Part shown: positions 24,692 through 33,909 of the stretch, piece by piece
Layout: each line of letters opens with the position of its first letter
How positions within the stretch are numbered: position 1 is the first letter of the stretch
Assembly (NCBI GenBank): GCA_009695305.1
Contig: SIBG01000005.1
Location: forward strand, 16,455-80,454
Direction of reading: 5' to 3'
From: Opitutus sp.
Lineage (GTDB): Bacteria > Verrucomicrobiota > Verrucomicrobiia > Opitutales > Opitutaceae
Length of the DNA stretch: 64,000 nt
Program-made: the position numbers and the translations under genes
The notes under the pieces: model-generated
What the model was told of the DNA's origin: nothing
Seen by the model: the letters and a program-made list of their open reading frames with translations, nothing else
The model's database searches: none

Positions 24692-25951
24692 ATGAAATCC
24701 CTACCACGAGGCGCCATGCTCGCCGTGCTCGCGACCGCCTTCTGCTCCACCGCCGTCGTCGCCCAGGAGTGGACCCGCTTCCGCGGACCCAACGGCACCG
24801 GCATCAGTCCCGCCAAAAATATCCCGGTGACGTGGACGGAAAAAGATTTTCTTTGGCGCCGGCCCATCGCGGGCGAGAGCCACTCGCAGCCCGTCATTTG
24901 GGGCGACCGCCTGTTTTTGATGACGGCGATGGATGGGGGCAAGGAGCGCGCCCTTCTTTGCCTGCGCAAGAGCGACGGCCAGGAACTCTGGACCAAGTCC
25001 TACCCGCTGCCGACGCACCGGCCGGGCAACAAGAACGCCGGCTACGCCAACGGCTCGGCCACCGTCGACCGCGAGCGCGTGATCACCTGCTTTGTTTCCA
25101 GCGAACATTTTTGGGTGCGAGCCTACGATCACGCCGGCAAAGAATTGTGGAGCCGGGACCTGGGGACGTTCGAATCGCAGCACGGTCACGGGGCCTCCCC
25201 CATGATCCACGACGGCAAGGTGATCGTGACGAACGATCAGGACGGCGAGAGCTCGGTCGTCGCGCTGGATTTGCAGACGGGCGCCGTGGCGTGGAAGGCC
25301 CCACGCCGACCAGGCCGCAACCCCAATATCGCGGCGGCTTACGCCACGCCCATTATCCACCATCGCGCTGACGGTTCCGAGGAGTTGCTGCTCACGAGCC
25401 AGTCGCACGGTGTGTCCAGCCTCGATCCGCGCTCCGGCGTGCTCAACTGGGAGTCGCCTATGTTCGACAAGCGCATGGTCGCCTCACCCATTGTGGCCGG
25501 CGATCTCGCGATCGGCAGCTGCGGCTCCGGCCTTGGCACGGGCAACTATCTCTCGGCGATCAAGCTCGGCGGCCAGGGCAACGTCAGCAAGACGCACGTC
25601 GCCTACACGCTGCGCCGCGCGACGCCGTATGTGCCGACGCCGCTGTCCCTCGACGGGCGGCTCTATCTGATTAGCGACAACGGCATGGCCAGCGCGATCG
25701 AGGCGGCGACCGGACGCGAGATCTGGAGTGAACGTCTGCGCGCCGAGTTCTTCGGCTCGCCGGTGTTGATCGACGGCAAGATTTATTGCCCGACCTCCAA
25801 GGGCGAGATGATCGTCATCGCCACCGGCGACACCTTCAAGGAACTCGGGCGCAGCCCCCTCGGCGAAGGCACGCACAGCACACCGTGCGTCGACGGTGGC
25901 CGGATCTACGTGAAAACGTTCACGCACCTCGTGTGCATCGGGAGCAAATGA
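24692..25951 (+). CDS. PQQ-like beta-propeller protein 5, exported
   Basis: The 419-residue protein has a signal peptide (MKSLPRGAMLAVLATAFCST, cleavage near VVAQ) and the signature EWTRFRGPNGTG. Blade motifs include RKSDGQELW, DHAGKELW, DLQTGAVAW, DPRSGVLNW and EAATGREIW. It contains the conserved loop LPTHRPGNKNAGYANGSATV between blades. This is the most canonical member, with 'SQPVIWGDRLFLMTAMDGGK' after the first strand, matching the equivalent segments of proteins 1 and 9. Its TGA overlaps the ATG of protein 6 (ATGA, 25948-25951), so the two are translationally coupled. Confidence 0.9.
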   Translation: MKSLPRGAMLAVLATAFCSTAVVAQEWTRFRGPNGTGISPAKNIPVTWTEKDFLWRRPIAGESHSQPVIWGDRLFLMTAMDGGKERALLCLRKSDGQELWTKSYPLPTHRPGNKNAGYANGSATVDRERVITCFVSSEHFWVRAYDHAGKELWSRDLGTFESQHGHGASPMIHDGKVIVTNDQDGESSVVALDLQTGAVAWKAPRRPGRNPNIAAAYATPIIHHRADGSEELLLTSQSHGVSSLDPRSGVLNWESPMFDKRMVASPIVAGDLAIGSCGSGLGTGNYLSAIKLGGQGNVSKTHVAYTLRRATPYVPTPLSLDGRLYLISDNGMASAIEAATGREIWSERLRAEFFGSPVLIDGKIYCPTSKGEMIVIATGDTFKELGRSPLGEGTHSTPCVDGGRIYVKTFTHLVCIGSK

Positions 25952-27312
25952 GGCGCGCGCGGAATCTGGTAGCCCTCGCCGTTTTCGGATGCTCGCTCGC
26001 TCGCGCCGACGACTGGCCGATGCTCGGCGGCCGGCCGGATCGCAACATGGTCTCACGCGAGGTCGGCCTGCCCGGCGAGTGGGACGCCAGCGGGAAGAGT
26101 CCGAGGAGCAACCTCAAATGGATCGCACCACTCGGCCGCGTGACGTTCGGCGCACCCGTGATCAGTCAGGGCCGGGTTTTCATTGGCACCGACCACGAGG
26201 CCAAGGAGCATACCGAGCAGCGCGGCGTGCTGAAGTGTTTTTCGGAGCGCGACGGTCAACTCCTCTGGTCCGTGACGCACGAGAAACTCCGCAACCCCGG
26301 CGAAGACGACGGCACGATCGGCATCTGCTCCACGCCCTGCGTGGCGGGCGAATTTGTTTACTACGTGAGCAACCGCGCCGAGCTCGTCTGCCGCGCCGTG
26401 CAAGACGGTAAGCAGATTTGGTCGATCGACCTGCGAGCGACACTCGGTGTGATGCCGAACCAAGCGTCTTCCTCCTCGCCCATCGTGGTCGACGGCCGCG
26501 TGTTTGTCGTCACCGGCACCGCCGCCGACTACAAGACCGGCAAGGTCAAAAACCCCACCGCCCCCAGTTTTCTCGCCGTCGATGCCAAGACCGGAAAAGT
26601 CCTGTGGCAGGACAACTCTCCCGGCGCCCGCATCATGACCGGCCAATGGGGCTCGCCCGGATACGGCGTGGTGGACGGCGTGCCGCAGGTGGCGTTCCCC
26701 GGCGGCGACGGCTGGCTCTACAGCTTCGAGCCGGCCACGGGCAAACTCCTCTGGAAATTCAACGGCAAGGCGCACGAGAAACCGCTCGCCTCGGGTGAAC
26801 CGGAGACGACGCTGCAATTCCTCGCCGCCCCGGTGTTCGTCGGTCATCAGGTCTTCGCCGCGATCGGCGAACCCGAGGCGGGCACGGGCCCGGGCGCCCT
26901 GCGCTGCCTCGACGCGCGCCAGCGCGGCGACGTGACCAAGACGGCCGAACTCTGGCGGCTCGGCGGCAGCGACTTCAACGACAGCATCTCGATGCCGGTG
27001 GTGCACGACGGCCTCATTTACGCCGTCGATACGCCGGGCTACGTCTATTGTCTCGACGCGGCGAGGGGGAAAAAACTCTGGTCGCACGATTTGAAGGCTA
27101 ACATCTGGGGCTCGCCCCTCGTGGCGGACGGCAAGGTCTACGTGCAATCCTCGGAAGGGGCGGTCGCGGTGTTCGCCGTGGGCCGGGAGAAAAAAATCCT
27201 CGCGACCAACACCACGCTCCCCGAAGTGCAGCACGGCACACCCGTCGCCGCCAACGGCGTCCTTTACATCACCGGTCAGAAACACCTCTACGCGATCGCG
27301 GCGGGGAAGTGA
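25948..27312 (+). CDS. PQQ-like beta-propeller protein 6, 'WPM-GG-P-x-R-N-M-V-S' sub-clade
   Basis: The 454-residue protein has a short signal peptide (MRRARNLVALAVFGCSLARA). Its signature is DDWPMLGGRPDRNMVS rather than the R-G-P form. Blade motifs include SERDGQLLW, VQDGKQIW, DAKTGKVLW, EPATGKLLW and DAARGKKLW. The region GICSTPCVAGEFVYYVSNRAE is conserved with protein 12 (47405-49006), which also shares the N-terminal motif; the two form a sub-clade. The ATG at 25948 overlaps the stop of protein 5. A longer upstream reading is a frame artefact within protein 5. The next propeller gene starts 37 bases downstream. Confidence 0.9.
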   Translation: MRRARNLVALAVFGCSLARADDWPMLGGRPDRNMVSREVGLPGEWDASGKSPRSNLKWIAPLGRVTFGAPVISQGRVFIGTDHEAKEHTEQRGVLKCFSERDGQLLWSVTHEKLRNPGEDDGTIGICSTPCVAGEFVYYVSNRAELVCRAVQDGKQIWSIDLRATLGVMPNQASSSSPIVVDGRVFVVTGTAADYKTGKVKNPTAPSFLAVDAKTGKVLWQDNSPGARIMTGQWGSPGYGVVDGVPQVAFPGGDGWLYSFEPATGKLLWKFNGKAHEKPLASGEPETTLQFLAAPVFVGHQVFAAIGEPEAGTGPGALRCLDARQRGDVTKTAELWRLGGSDFNDSISMPVVHDGLIYAVDTPGYVYCLDAARGKKLWSHDLKANIWGSPLVADGKVYVQSSEGAVAVFAVGREKKILATNTTLPEVQHGTPVAANGVLYITGQKHLYAIAAGK

Positions 27313-27349
27313 TGATTCCATGCCGGGAAGAGCTACGCCAAGGGCACCC

Positions 27350-28615
27350 ATGTTGAAACGCCTGTCATTCGCCGCGTTGCTGGGCGGGGCGGCCGTGGGC
27401 TTCGGCGCCGAAGACTGGCCGGAATTTCGCGGGCCGACGGGCCAGGGGCATTCGACGGCGACGGGGTTGCCCGTCGAGTGGTCGAACCGGAAAAATGTCG
27501 CATGGAAACAGGCCGTTCGCGGCGAGGGTTGGTCGTCGCCGGTCGTCAGCGCGGGGCAGGTTTTCCTGACCTCCGGCGTCGGCGGCGCCAGGGGCGGGCC
27601 GTCGCTGCGCGCGCTCGGTTTCGACGCGGCGACCGGGCGGCCGCTCTGGGACACCGAGGTCTTTCCTCCGGCCGAAACCCCCGGGCAGCCGATCCACGAC
27701 AAGAACAGCCCGGCCAGCCCGACGCCGATCATCGAAGGGGATCGCCTCTACGTGCACTTCGGTCATCACGGCACCGCGTGTCTCGACCGCGCGGGAAAAA
27801 TCATCTGGCGCAACAACCAGCTCAGCTACGCGCCCGTGCATGGCAACGGCGGCTCGCCCGTTCTCGTCGACGACCGGTTGATCTACTCGGCGGACGGCGG
27901 GAAATCGCCGTTCGTCGTCGCCCTCGACAAACGCACCGGGGAAATTATTTGGAAAGTCCCACGCGCCACGCAACCCCGGCAGACGTTTTCATTTTCTACC
28001 CCGTTACTCATCACGGTCAACGGCCGGCCCCAGGTCATCTGTCCCGGCAGCGGCGCGGTGTCCGCGCTCGATCCCAAGGATGGTCGCGAGATCTGGCGCG
28101 TCCTCTACGGTCGCGGCTATTCCGTCGTGCCGCGGCCGGTTTTCGGCCAGGGCCTGCTCTTCCTCGCGACCGGCTACGACCGCGCGGATTTGCTGGCCAT
28201 CCGGCCCGACGGCGAAGGCGACGTCACCGCCACCCACATCGTCTGGCGCACGACCAAGGGCGCACCGCTCACGCCGTCGATGCTGGTGGTCGGCGAAGAA
28301 CTTTACGCCGTCGCCGACATCGGGCTGGCCAGCTGTTTCGACGCGAAGACCGGCCAGCTGCACTGGCAGGAGCGGCTCGAGGGCAGCTACTCCGCATCGC
28401 CGGTCGCCGCGGAGGGGCGGATCTATTTTCAGGACGAGGAGGGCACGGGCACCGTCATCAAGGCCGCCCGCAAATTTTCCAAGGTCGCGACCAACCAGCT
28501 TGGAGAACGCTCGCTCGCCTCCTATGCCGTCGCGGAAAATTCGTTGTTTATCCGGACCGTCGGTCAGCTCTATCGCATCGGACCAGCCGCCAGCGTGGCT
28601 GAGCGACGCCCGTGA
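27350..28615 (+). CDS. PQQ-like beta-propeller protein 7, 'E-F-R-G-x-T-G-Q-G' sub-clade
   Basis: The 421-residue protein has a signal peptide (MLKRLSFAALLGGAAVGFGA) and the signature EDWPEFRGPTGQG. The segment that follows (VEWSNRKNVAWKQAVRGEGW, then SSPVVSAGQVFLTSG) is nearly the same as in protein 10 (43524-44840). Both also share the blades DGREIWRV and the Gly-Thr-Val end strand, so they are clear paralogues. Blade motifs here include DAATGRPLW, DRAGKIIW, DKRTGEIIW, DPKDGREIW and DAKTGQLHW. An alternative ATG at 27320 would add ten residues of non-signal sequence; 27350 begins with the signal. It ends the 23127-28615 propeller run, 38 bases from the convergent DUF1501 gene. Confidence 0.9.
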   Translation: MLKRLSFAALLGGAAVGFGAEDWPEFRGPTGQGHSTATGLPVEWSNRKNVAWKQAVRGEGWSSPVVSAGQVFLTSGVGGARGGPSLRALGFDAATGRPLWDTEVFPPAETPGQPIHDKNSPASPTPIIEGDRLYVHFGHHGTACLDRAGKIIWRNNQLSYAPVHGNGGSPVLVDDRLIYSADGGKSPFVVALDKRTGEIIWKVPRATQPRQTFSFSTPLLITVNGRPQVICPGSGAVSALDPKDGREIWRVLYGRGYSVVPRPVFGQGLLFLATGYDRADLLAIRPDGEGDVTATHIVWRTTKGAPLTPSMLVVGEELYAVADIGLASCFDAKTGQLHWQERLEGSYSASPVAAEGRIYFQDEEGTGTVIKAARKFSKVATNQLGERSLASYAVAENSLFIRTVGQLYRIGPAASVAERRP

Positions 28616-28653
28616 GGCGGCGCTGGTGGGAAGGTTCGAGCCCAACCCGCGCT

Positions 28654-30126
28654 TCAGACAAATAGTTTCGTGACGGCCTTCGCCTTCACCAATTCACGCG
28701 GCTGGTTGAGGTGGTTATAGACGATCGTCTCCGGGTCGATGCCGAAGGCGTGATAAATCGTCGCCAGTAACTCGGTCGGATGCACGGGATCGTTCGCCGG
28801 GCTGGACGCCGTCTTGTCGGACTCGCCATGGACATAACCGCGCTTGATGCCGGCACCGCCGATGATGCTCGTGTAGCAATACGGCCAGTGGTCGCGACCA
28901 TCGGCGCTGTTGGTATTGCCCGAGGTGCTGACCCCGCGTTCGGGGCTGCGGCCGAATTCGCCGAGCGCGACCACGAGCGTTTCGCTCAGGAGGCCGCGCT
29001 GATCAAGATCCTCGAAGAGCGCACTGAGGCCCTGGTCGAGCATGGGGCCGGATTTGCCTTTCATGCGCTCGGTCAGGCCGACGTGATGATCCCAGGAGTG
29101 GTTGTCGGAGTTCGCCACCTTCGGCCAGATGACCTCGACGACGCGGGTGCCCGCTTCGACGAGCCGGCGCGCGAGCAGCAGGCTCTGGCCAAACGTGTTC
29201 CGGCCATAACGATCGCGGAGTTTCTCGCCTTCCGCGGCCAGGTCGAACGCCTCGCGCGCGCGGCCCGACACGATGAGGTTGAGCGCGCGTTGATAGTATT
29301 CATCGAGATTATAAGACGCGGTGGCTTTCTCGATGTCCGGCATCGCCGCCTCGATCGTCTCGCGCAGGCGGGCGCGCCGCTCGAGGCGCATGGCGAAGAC
29401 TTCCGGTGGGAGTTTGAGGTCCTCGGTCTTGAGGCGGTCCATCTTGGTCATGTCGAGGTCGTCGCCCTCGGGGTAGAGCGTGTAGGGGTCGTAGGCCTTG
29501 CCGAGAAAGCCCGCGGAGCCGCCCTTCCCCACCACATTCGATTCTTGCAGCGGACGCGGCAGCATCACGAACGGCAGCATCGGCTCGGTGACGGGTTTCA
29601 GGCGCACGATTTGGGAGCCGAAGTTCGGGAAATCTTTCGCGTTGGGCGGCTCGAGTTGACCGGACGGGCTGACCTTGTCCGTCGTGTAGCCCGTCATGAT
29701 TTGGTAGATCGCCGCCGTGTGATTGAACAGGCCGTTGGGCGTGTAGCTCATCGACCGGATCATGGTGAATTTGTCGTTCACCTTCGCGAGTTGCGGGATG
29801 ATTTCGGTGAAGTTGACGCCGGGAATCTTCGTCGCGATGGGCTTAAACGAGCTGCGGATTTTTTCCGGCGCGTTTTCCTTCGGGTCCCAGAGGTCGAGAT
29901 GCGACGGGCCGCCCTGCAGGTAAACCATGATGACACTCTTGGCCTTGCCCCAGCCGGGACCGCCGCGGGTGGCGGGCGCAGTGCTGGCGCTCGCGTTGAG
30001 CCGCAGCATCTGGCCAAGCGAGAGGCCGAGGATGCTGGAGCCGCCGAGGCGCAGCAGATCGCGGCGCGTCATCTTGGCGTGGGTATCGCAGAGATCGGAA
30101 TTTGATCCACCGGGGAGACGTATCAT
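28654..30126 (-). CDS. DUF1501 domain protein, Tat-exported
   Basis: The 490-residue protein starts [18 protein letters not shown] and then has a twin-arginine motif ([20 protein letters not shown]), so folded export is expected. The body is a DUF1501 (sulfatase-like alkaline-phosphatase-superfamily) domain: [16 protein letters not shown] near the start, the conserved GYTTDK and IMTGY region, '[10 protein letters not shown]' with metal-ligand-like residues, and '[14 protein letters not shown]' with '[10 protein letters not shown]'. In Planctomycetota and Verrucomicrobiota this family almost always pairs with DUF1549/DUF1553 proteins, as here. The substrate is unknown. The start was chosen at 30126 because it leads straight into the Tat motif; an upstream ATG adds non-signal residues. 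Confidence 0.92.
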   Translation of the reverse strand: MIRLPGGSNSDLCDTHAKMTRRDLLRLGGSSILGLSLGQMLRLNASASTAPATRGGPGWGKAKSVIMVYLQGGPSHLDLWDPKENAPEKIRSSFKPIATKIPGVNFTEIIPQLAKVNDKFTMIRSMSYTPNGLFNHTAAIYQIMTGYTTDKVSPSGQLEPPNAKDFPNFGSQIVRLKPVTEPMLPFVMLPRPLQESNVVGKGGSAGFLGKAYDPYTLYPEGDDLDMTKMDRLKTEDLKLPPEVFAMRLERRARLRETIEAAMPDIEKATASYNLDEYYQRALNLIVSGRAREAFDLAAEGEKLRDRYGRNTFGQSLLLARRLVEAGTRVVEVIWPKVANSDNHSWDHHVGLTERMKGKSGPMLDQGLSALFEDLDQRGLLSETLVVALGEFGRSPERGVSTSGNTNSADGRDHWPYCYTSIIGGAGIKRGYVHGESDKTASSPANDPVHPTELLATIYHAFGIDPETIVYNHLNQPRELVKAKAVTKLFV

Positions 30127-30243
30127 GGCGGGAGCGGGATTGAGGTTTTGGGCAGACGGAGAGAAATAACGAAATTTCGCGGAGCGGTGACAAATCAAGC
30201 GCTCAGCATGACAAACATGGGAAAAGGCATCGGAGGTTGCTCG

Positions 30244-33200
30244 TCAGCGGTTAAACAGGAACGCCGGGTTGTTGATGACGGCCCAGGTCAGGTCTTGCGC
30301 GCCGGTGAGGCGTTGATCGGCGAGTTGCCTGGCGCTCATGGCGGCGTCGGCGCGGAGTTGCACGAGTTTCGAGTCGAGGGCGATGGGTTGCCGGGCGGCG
30401 GCGAGGGCCGACTTGAGTTCTGTGAGCCGCTGGTCTTCGGGCACGGGAAGTTTTGCTTTGGCGAGTGCCTGTTGTTTTTGCAGCAGACCGGTGTCGGTGG
30501 CGCGGCGGTAAGCCTCGATCGTTTCCTGCTGCGCGGCGGTGCGTTCGGCGACCGGGGTCTTCACGGCGGCGAGGACGTTTTCCGGCAGGCCGAGTTCGAG
30601 CGGCGCGGGGGCCGTCGTCACCCAGAGCCGGAAACGGCCGATGGAAAAATTCTCGCGGAACTGGTGCAGGAGCGTGAAATTCAGGGTCGCGCCCTCCGCG
30701 CCGCCTATGGGCTCAGCCAGCGAAAACCGCGCGTAGTGTGGTTCGCCGTATTTCGGGGAGACGCCCCAGCCGTCGCGCGCGCCGTCTTCCTTCTCCGCGA
30801 TCGCGGTCTTCACATCGAATTTGTTCTGGGAAAAATCCGCGCGCGCATCCGTGAACTTGACTTCCAGGTTGGGGCGATTGCCGGCCTTGTCGGTCCACCG
30901 GAGCAAAAATTTCGACAACACAAAATTCCCCGCCGCCCGGCCCGGGCCGGAGACCGGCAGGCGGTCGTCGGGCAACACCTCCAACATCACGCCGGTGATG
31001 CCGACCAGCTTGGTGTCGGCCGCGAGATCGTAGTTCAGGAAATTCGCCGCCGCGCCCGAGGCGAGATAGGAACCGTCGGCGAGCTTGGTCAGCTGGTTGA
31101 GGTTGTTCGCCGTCGCTTTCTGAAATTCCAGCGGCACCCACGCGGTGCCGAGCCGGGCGGCATCCAGCGCCGCTTCCCACCCGGCCTGCTTCGCGCCGAG
31201 CGTCTCCTCGTAGGCGGCGAGGGCCGTCGCCTCGCGGGCGATTTTTTCCTCCCGCTGCTGCTCCGCGGCGGCCACCTGCGGCGCGATTTGGGCGGTGTGC
31301 GCGGCGACCGCGGTGGTGGCGGTGGCGGCGGCGGACTCGCGCTGCTGCTGCTGCTGCACGTAAATGGGCGCCCACCACTCCTCGCGCTGGGCGAGATCGG
31401 CCGCGAGCTTGGTGTGTTCGTTCCCGAGGGTGTTCCACGTGGCCAGGGTCGCCGTGATTTCCTTTTCCGCCGCGTGGCGGTTGAGGGTGCGGAGGAAAAT
31501 CTCGTCCACGAGCTGGCGGTCGTCGGTCACGCTCGCGGTGAGTTGCGCGAGTTCGTTTTTCGGATCGTTGATGGCGCCGGACACCGCGGGGCCGCTGAGG
31601 AGCGCCATGATGGAGCCGAGGCCCAGGTCACCGCTGCGTTCGCACTCGCAGGCGGATTCACGCGCGGGCCGGCCGAGGCTGGCGAGCAATCCGCTCGGCA
31701 CGTCGACCGCCGAGTCGGGCAGTTGTGCGGCACGCGTGCCGGGCTTCACGCCGGGAAAATTCGGCGTCGAGCCGGTGACCCGGAGCACGGCGTCAAACAG
31801 CACCTCGGCCGGCAGGCGGCGCGCCAGCGCGTGGGAATAGTTGGTCCGGTCATCCGCGTTCCACGCGTGGGTGGCGAGGGTGAGCTGGTAGGTGCGCGAC
31901 TGGCAGATGAGGCGCTGGAGGCGGCGCACGTCGAACCCGCTCTGCACGAACTCCTGCGTGAGCCAGTGCAACAGCTCCGGATTCGAGGGCGGATTGCCCG
32001 CGCGGATGTCATCGAGCGGATCGATCAGACCGACGCCCATGAGGTAACCCCACATTCGGTTGACGTAGCTGAGCGCGAAGTAGCGGTTGTCGGGCGAGGT
32101 GATCCACCCGGCGAGCTGCTCGCGGCGCGTGGGCTTTTCCGGCGGGGCCGAAATTTTGGCGGGAAACGGAAAATCCGGCGGCGTGATCTGCCCGGTGCGA
32201 TCGTGCTTCACCTCGCCCTCGGCCTGGTCGGAGGTGATTTCGTAGAGCGGCTTGGCGCCCTCGACCGCCGTGCCGGCGATGGTTTTATTGCCGCTCTCCG
32301 GATCTTTCTTCAACTCGACCTGCGCGAAGAACGCGGCGAGCTGGTAATACTGATCCTGCGTCCAACGCTCGAACGGATGATCATGGCATTTGTTGCAGTT
32401 GAAGCGCGTCGCGAGGAAGAGATGCGTGGTGTTCTCCATCGTTTCGGCCGGCGTCCGCAGGACCTTGAAATAACTCGCCGCGGGGTTCTCCCGGTTGGAC
32501 CCGGTGGCCGTGAGAATTTTTTTGGCGAAGTGGTCGTAGGGCGTGTTGGCCACGATCTCCGCGCGGATCCACTCGCGAAACCGCTTCGCGCCGTCTTCGC
32601 CGAGAAACTTGCGGTTCACCTGGAGCAGGTCGGCCCACTTGTTGGCCCAGTGGTCCACATAGTCGGGGGAGCCGATCAAACGATCAATCACCGCGTCGCG
32701 TTTCACGCGCGGCGCGCTGGCGTCGGCGAGAAATTCGCGCACCTCCGCCGCCGTCGGCGGCAGGCCGGTGAGGTCGAGGTAGACGCGGCGCAGGAAGTCC
32801 GCGTCGTCGCACAGTCCGGAGGGCAGGATTTTCATCCGCTGCCATTTCGCGGCGGTGAACTCGTCGAGCTTGTTCCATTTCTCCGGCTCCTGCCACGTGA
32901 AGCCGGTGCGATCGCCCATCACCGTCACGGTCGTCGCGGCATAGTTGCCCTCGTAGCGCGCGAGAATGGGGGCTTCCCCGCGGCGGAGCGTGGTGACGAG
33001 GCCGCCGCGCTCGGTGGCGGCGACGTCGGGGTTGCCGGAATCGATGAAGCCCTCGGCCGTCACGTCGCGCTGCCGACCGTCGGCAAACGTGGCGATGATC
33101 CGCATCTGTTGTTTCGAGCCGACCGCCTGCAACACGGGGTCTTTCGGCGAAACTTCAATCCCGGTCACCCGCGGCGTGGCGAGGTCGAGTTTTGCGCCGT

Positions 33201-33909
33201 CGGCGATCCAGGCGCGGAGGATGCGATAATATTTGTCGTCGAGCTTCGTCCGCTGCCCGCCCTCGTGCGGCACGGCGCCGGTGGCCTTGAGCAGCATGAG
33301 CGAATCGTCGGGCGAGGCGAAGTTCACCCGGCGGCCCGCGTGATCATCGACCAGCGAACGCACATCGAAGACGGGATCGTAGCCCCGCAGCGAGAGCTTG
33401 AAGCCGGCCTTGCCATCCTTGGCCCCGTGACAGGCGCCCGCACTGCACCCCAGCTGCGCCAGCACGGGATTCACGTCGCGGATGAAATTGACCTGTTGGT
33501 TCGGGTCGAAGCCCACGACCTCGAGCGGCACCTTGGCGGATTGGCCCGCCAGCTTCACGGTGAGCTGGGTCCGACCGTTCGCGAGCGGGCTGGCCTGCCC
33601 CGCGGCGGAAACGGCCCCGACCGCGGCGTTGAGTTCGTAGGCGACGAGCCGGGTCACGTCGATTCGGTCCCCCGTTGCGAGCGTCGCGGTGACGAGCAGT
33701 TGCACCGCATCGAAGGTGCCCTGAAGTTTTATGGCGGCGGGTGCGACCGTGAGCGCCGTGAGCTTGGCGCCGGGCGGCAGGGTTTCCTTCGCAGCCGCGG
33801 GCGCGAAGGGGTTCATCGCCGCGGCGGCGAACGCCACCGTCGCGAGCCACGGGGCGCCGAGGAGGGAGCAAAGTAGTTTCATGCGGGAAGTGACGAAGGA
33901 AACACTCAT
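30244..33909 (-). CDS. Large DUF1549/DUF1553 cytochrome-like protein with Ig-like domains
   Basis: The 1221-residue exported protein has, in order: a signal peptide; a BIG2-like Ig domain (about 45-135); a heme-c-like segment with C-S-A-G-A-C-H (CX4CH) before LSLRGYDP; a second Ig-like domain (about 250-330); DUF1549 (FLRRVYLDLTGLPPTAAEVR through RFNCNKCHDHPFERW, which contains a CXXCH motif); DUF1553 (YVNRMWGYLMGVGLIDPLDD, QSRTYQ); and a C-terminal Ala/Gln-rich coiled-coil-like and carbohydrate-binding-like region. The CX4CH form is common in this subfamily. It is presumed to be a periplasmic c-type cytochrome partner of the DUF1501 protein. The ATG at 33907-33909 overlaps the upstream TGA (ATGA), so translation is coupled; an ATG at 33882 is the alternative. 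Confidence 0.9.
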   Translation of the reverse strand: MSVSFVTSRMKLLCSLLGAPWLATVAFAAAAMNPFAPAAAKETLPPGAKLTALTVAPAAIKLQGTFDAVQLLVTATLATGDRIDVTRLVAYELNAAVGAVSAAGQASPLANGRTQLTVKLAGQSAKVPLEVVGFDPNQQVNFIRDVNPVLAQLGCSAGACHGAKDGKAGFKLSLRGYDPVFDVRSLVDDHAGRRVNFASPDDSLMLLKATGAVPHEGGQRTKLDDKYYRILRAWIADGAKLDLATPRVTGIEVSPKDPVLQAVGSKQQMRIIATFADGRQRDVTAEGFIDSGNPDVAATERGGLVTTLRRGEAPILARYEGNYAATTVTVMGDRTGFTWQEPEKWNKLDEFTAAKWQRMKILPSGLCDDADFLRRVYLDLTGLPPTAAEVREFLADASAPRVKRDAVIDRLIGSPDYVDHWANKWADLLQVNRKFLGEDGAKRFREWIRAEIVANTPYDHFAKKILTATGSNRENPAASYFKVLRTPAETMENTTHLFLATRFNCNKCHDHPFERWTQDQYYQLAAFFAQVELKKDPESGNKTIAGTAVEGAKPLYEITSDQAEGEVKHDRTGQITPPDFPFPAKISAPPEKPTRREQLAGWITSPDNRYFALSYVNRMWGYLMGVGLIDPLDDIRAGNPPSNPELLHWLTQEFVQSGFDVRRLQRLICQSRTYQLTLATHAWNADDRTNYSHALARRLPAEVLFDAVLRVTGSTPNFPGVKPGTRAAQLPDSAVDVPSGLLASLGRPARESACECERSGDLGLGSIMALLSGPAVSGAINDPKNELAQLTASVTDDRQLVDEIFLRTLNRHAAEKEITATLATWNTLGNEHTKLAADLAQREEWWAPIYVQQQQQRESAAATATTAVAAHTAQIAPQVAAAEQQREEKIAREATALAAYEETLGAKQAGWEAALDAARLGTAWVPLEFQKATANNLNQLTKLADGSYLASGAAANFLNYDLAADTKLVGITGVMLEVLPDDRLPVSGPGRAAGNFVLSKFLLRWTDKAGNRPNLEVKFTDARADFSQNKFDVKTAIAEKEDGARDGWGVSPKYGEPHYARFSLAEPIGGAEGATLNFTLLHQFRENFSIGRFRLWVTTAPAPLELGLPENVLAAVKTPVAERTAAQQETIEAYRRATDTGLLQKQQALAKAKLPVPEDQRLTELKSALAAARQPIALDSKLVQLRADAAMSARQLADQRLTGAQDLTWAVINNPAFLFNR

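Noticed and set aside
30148..33876. 1242-codon plus-strand frame opposite the DUF1549/DUF1553 gene
   Set aside because: The composition is typical of an antisense frame (Gly/Arg/Glu-rich), with no signal or motif; the minus-strand protein has clear domains.
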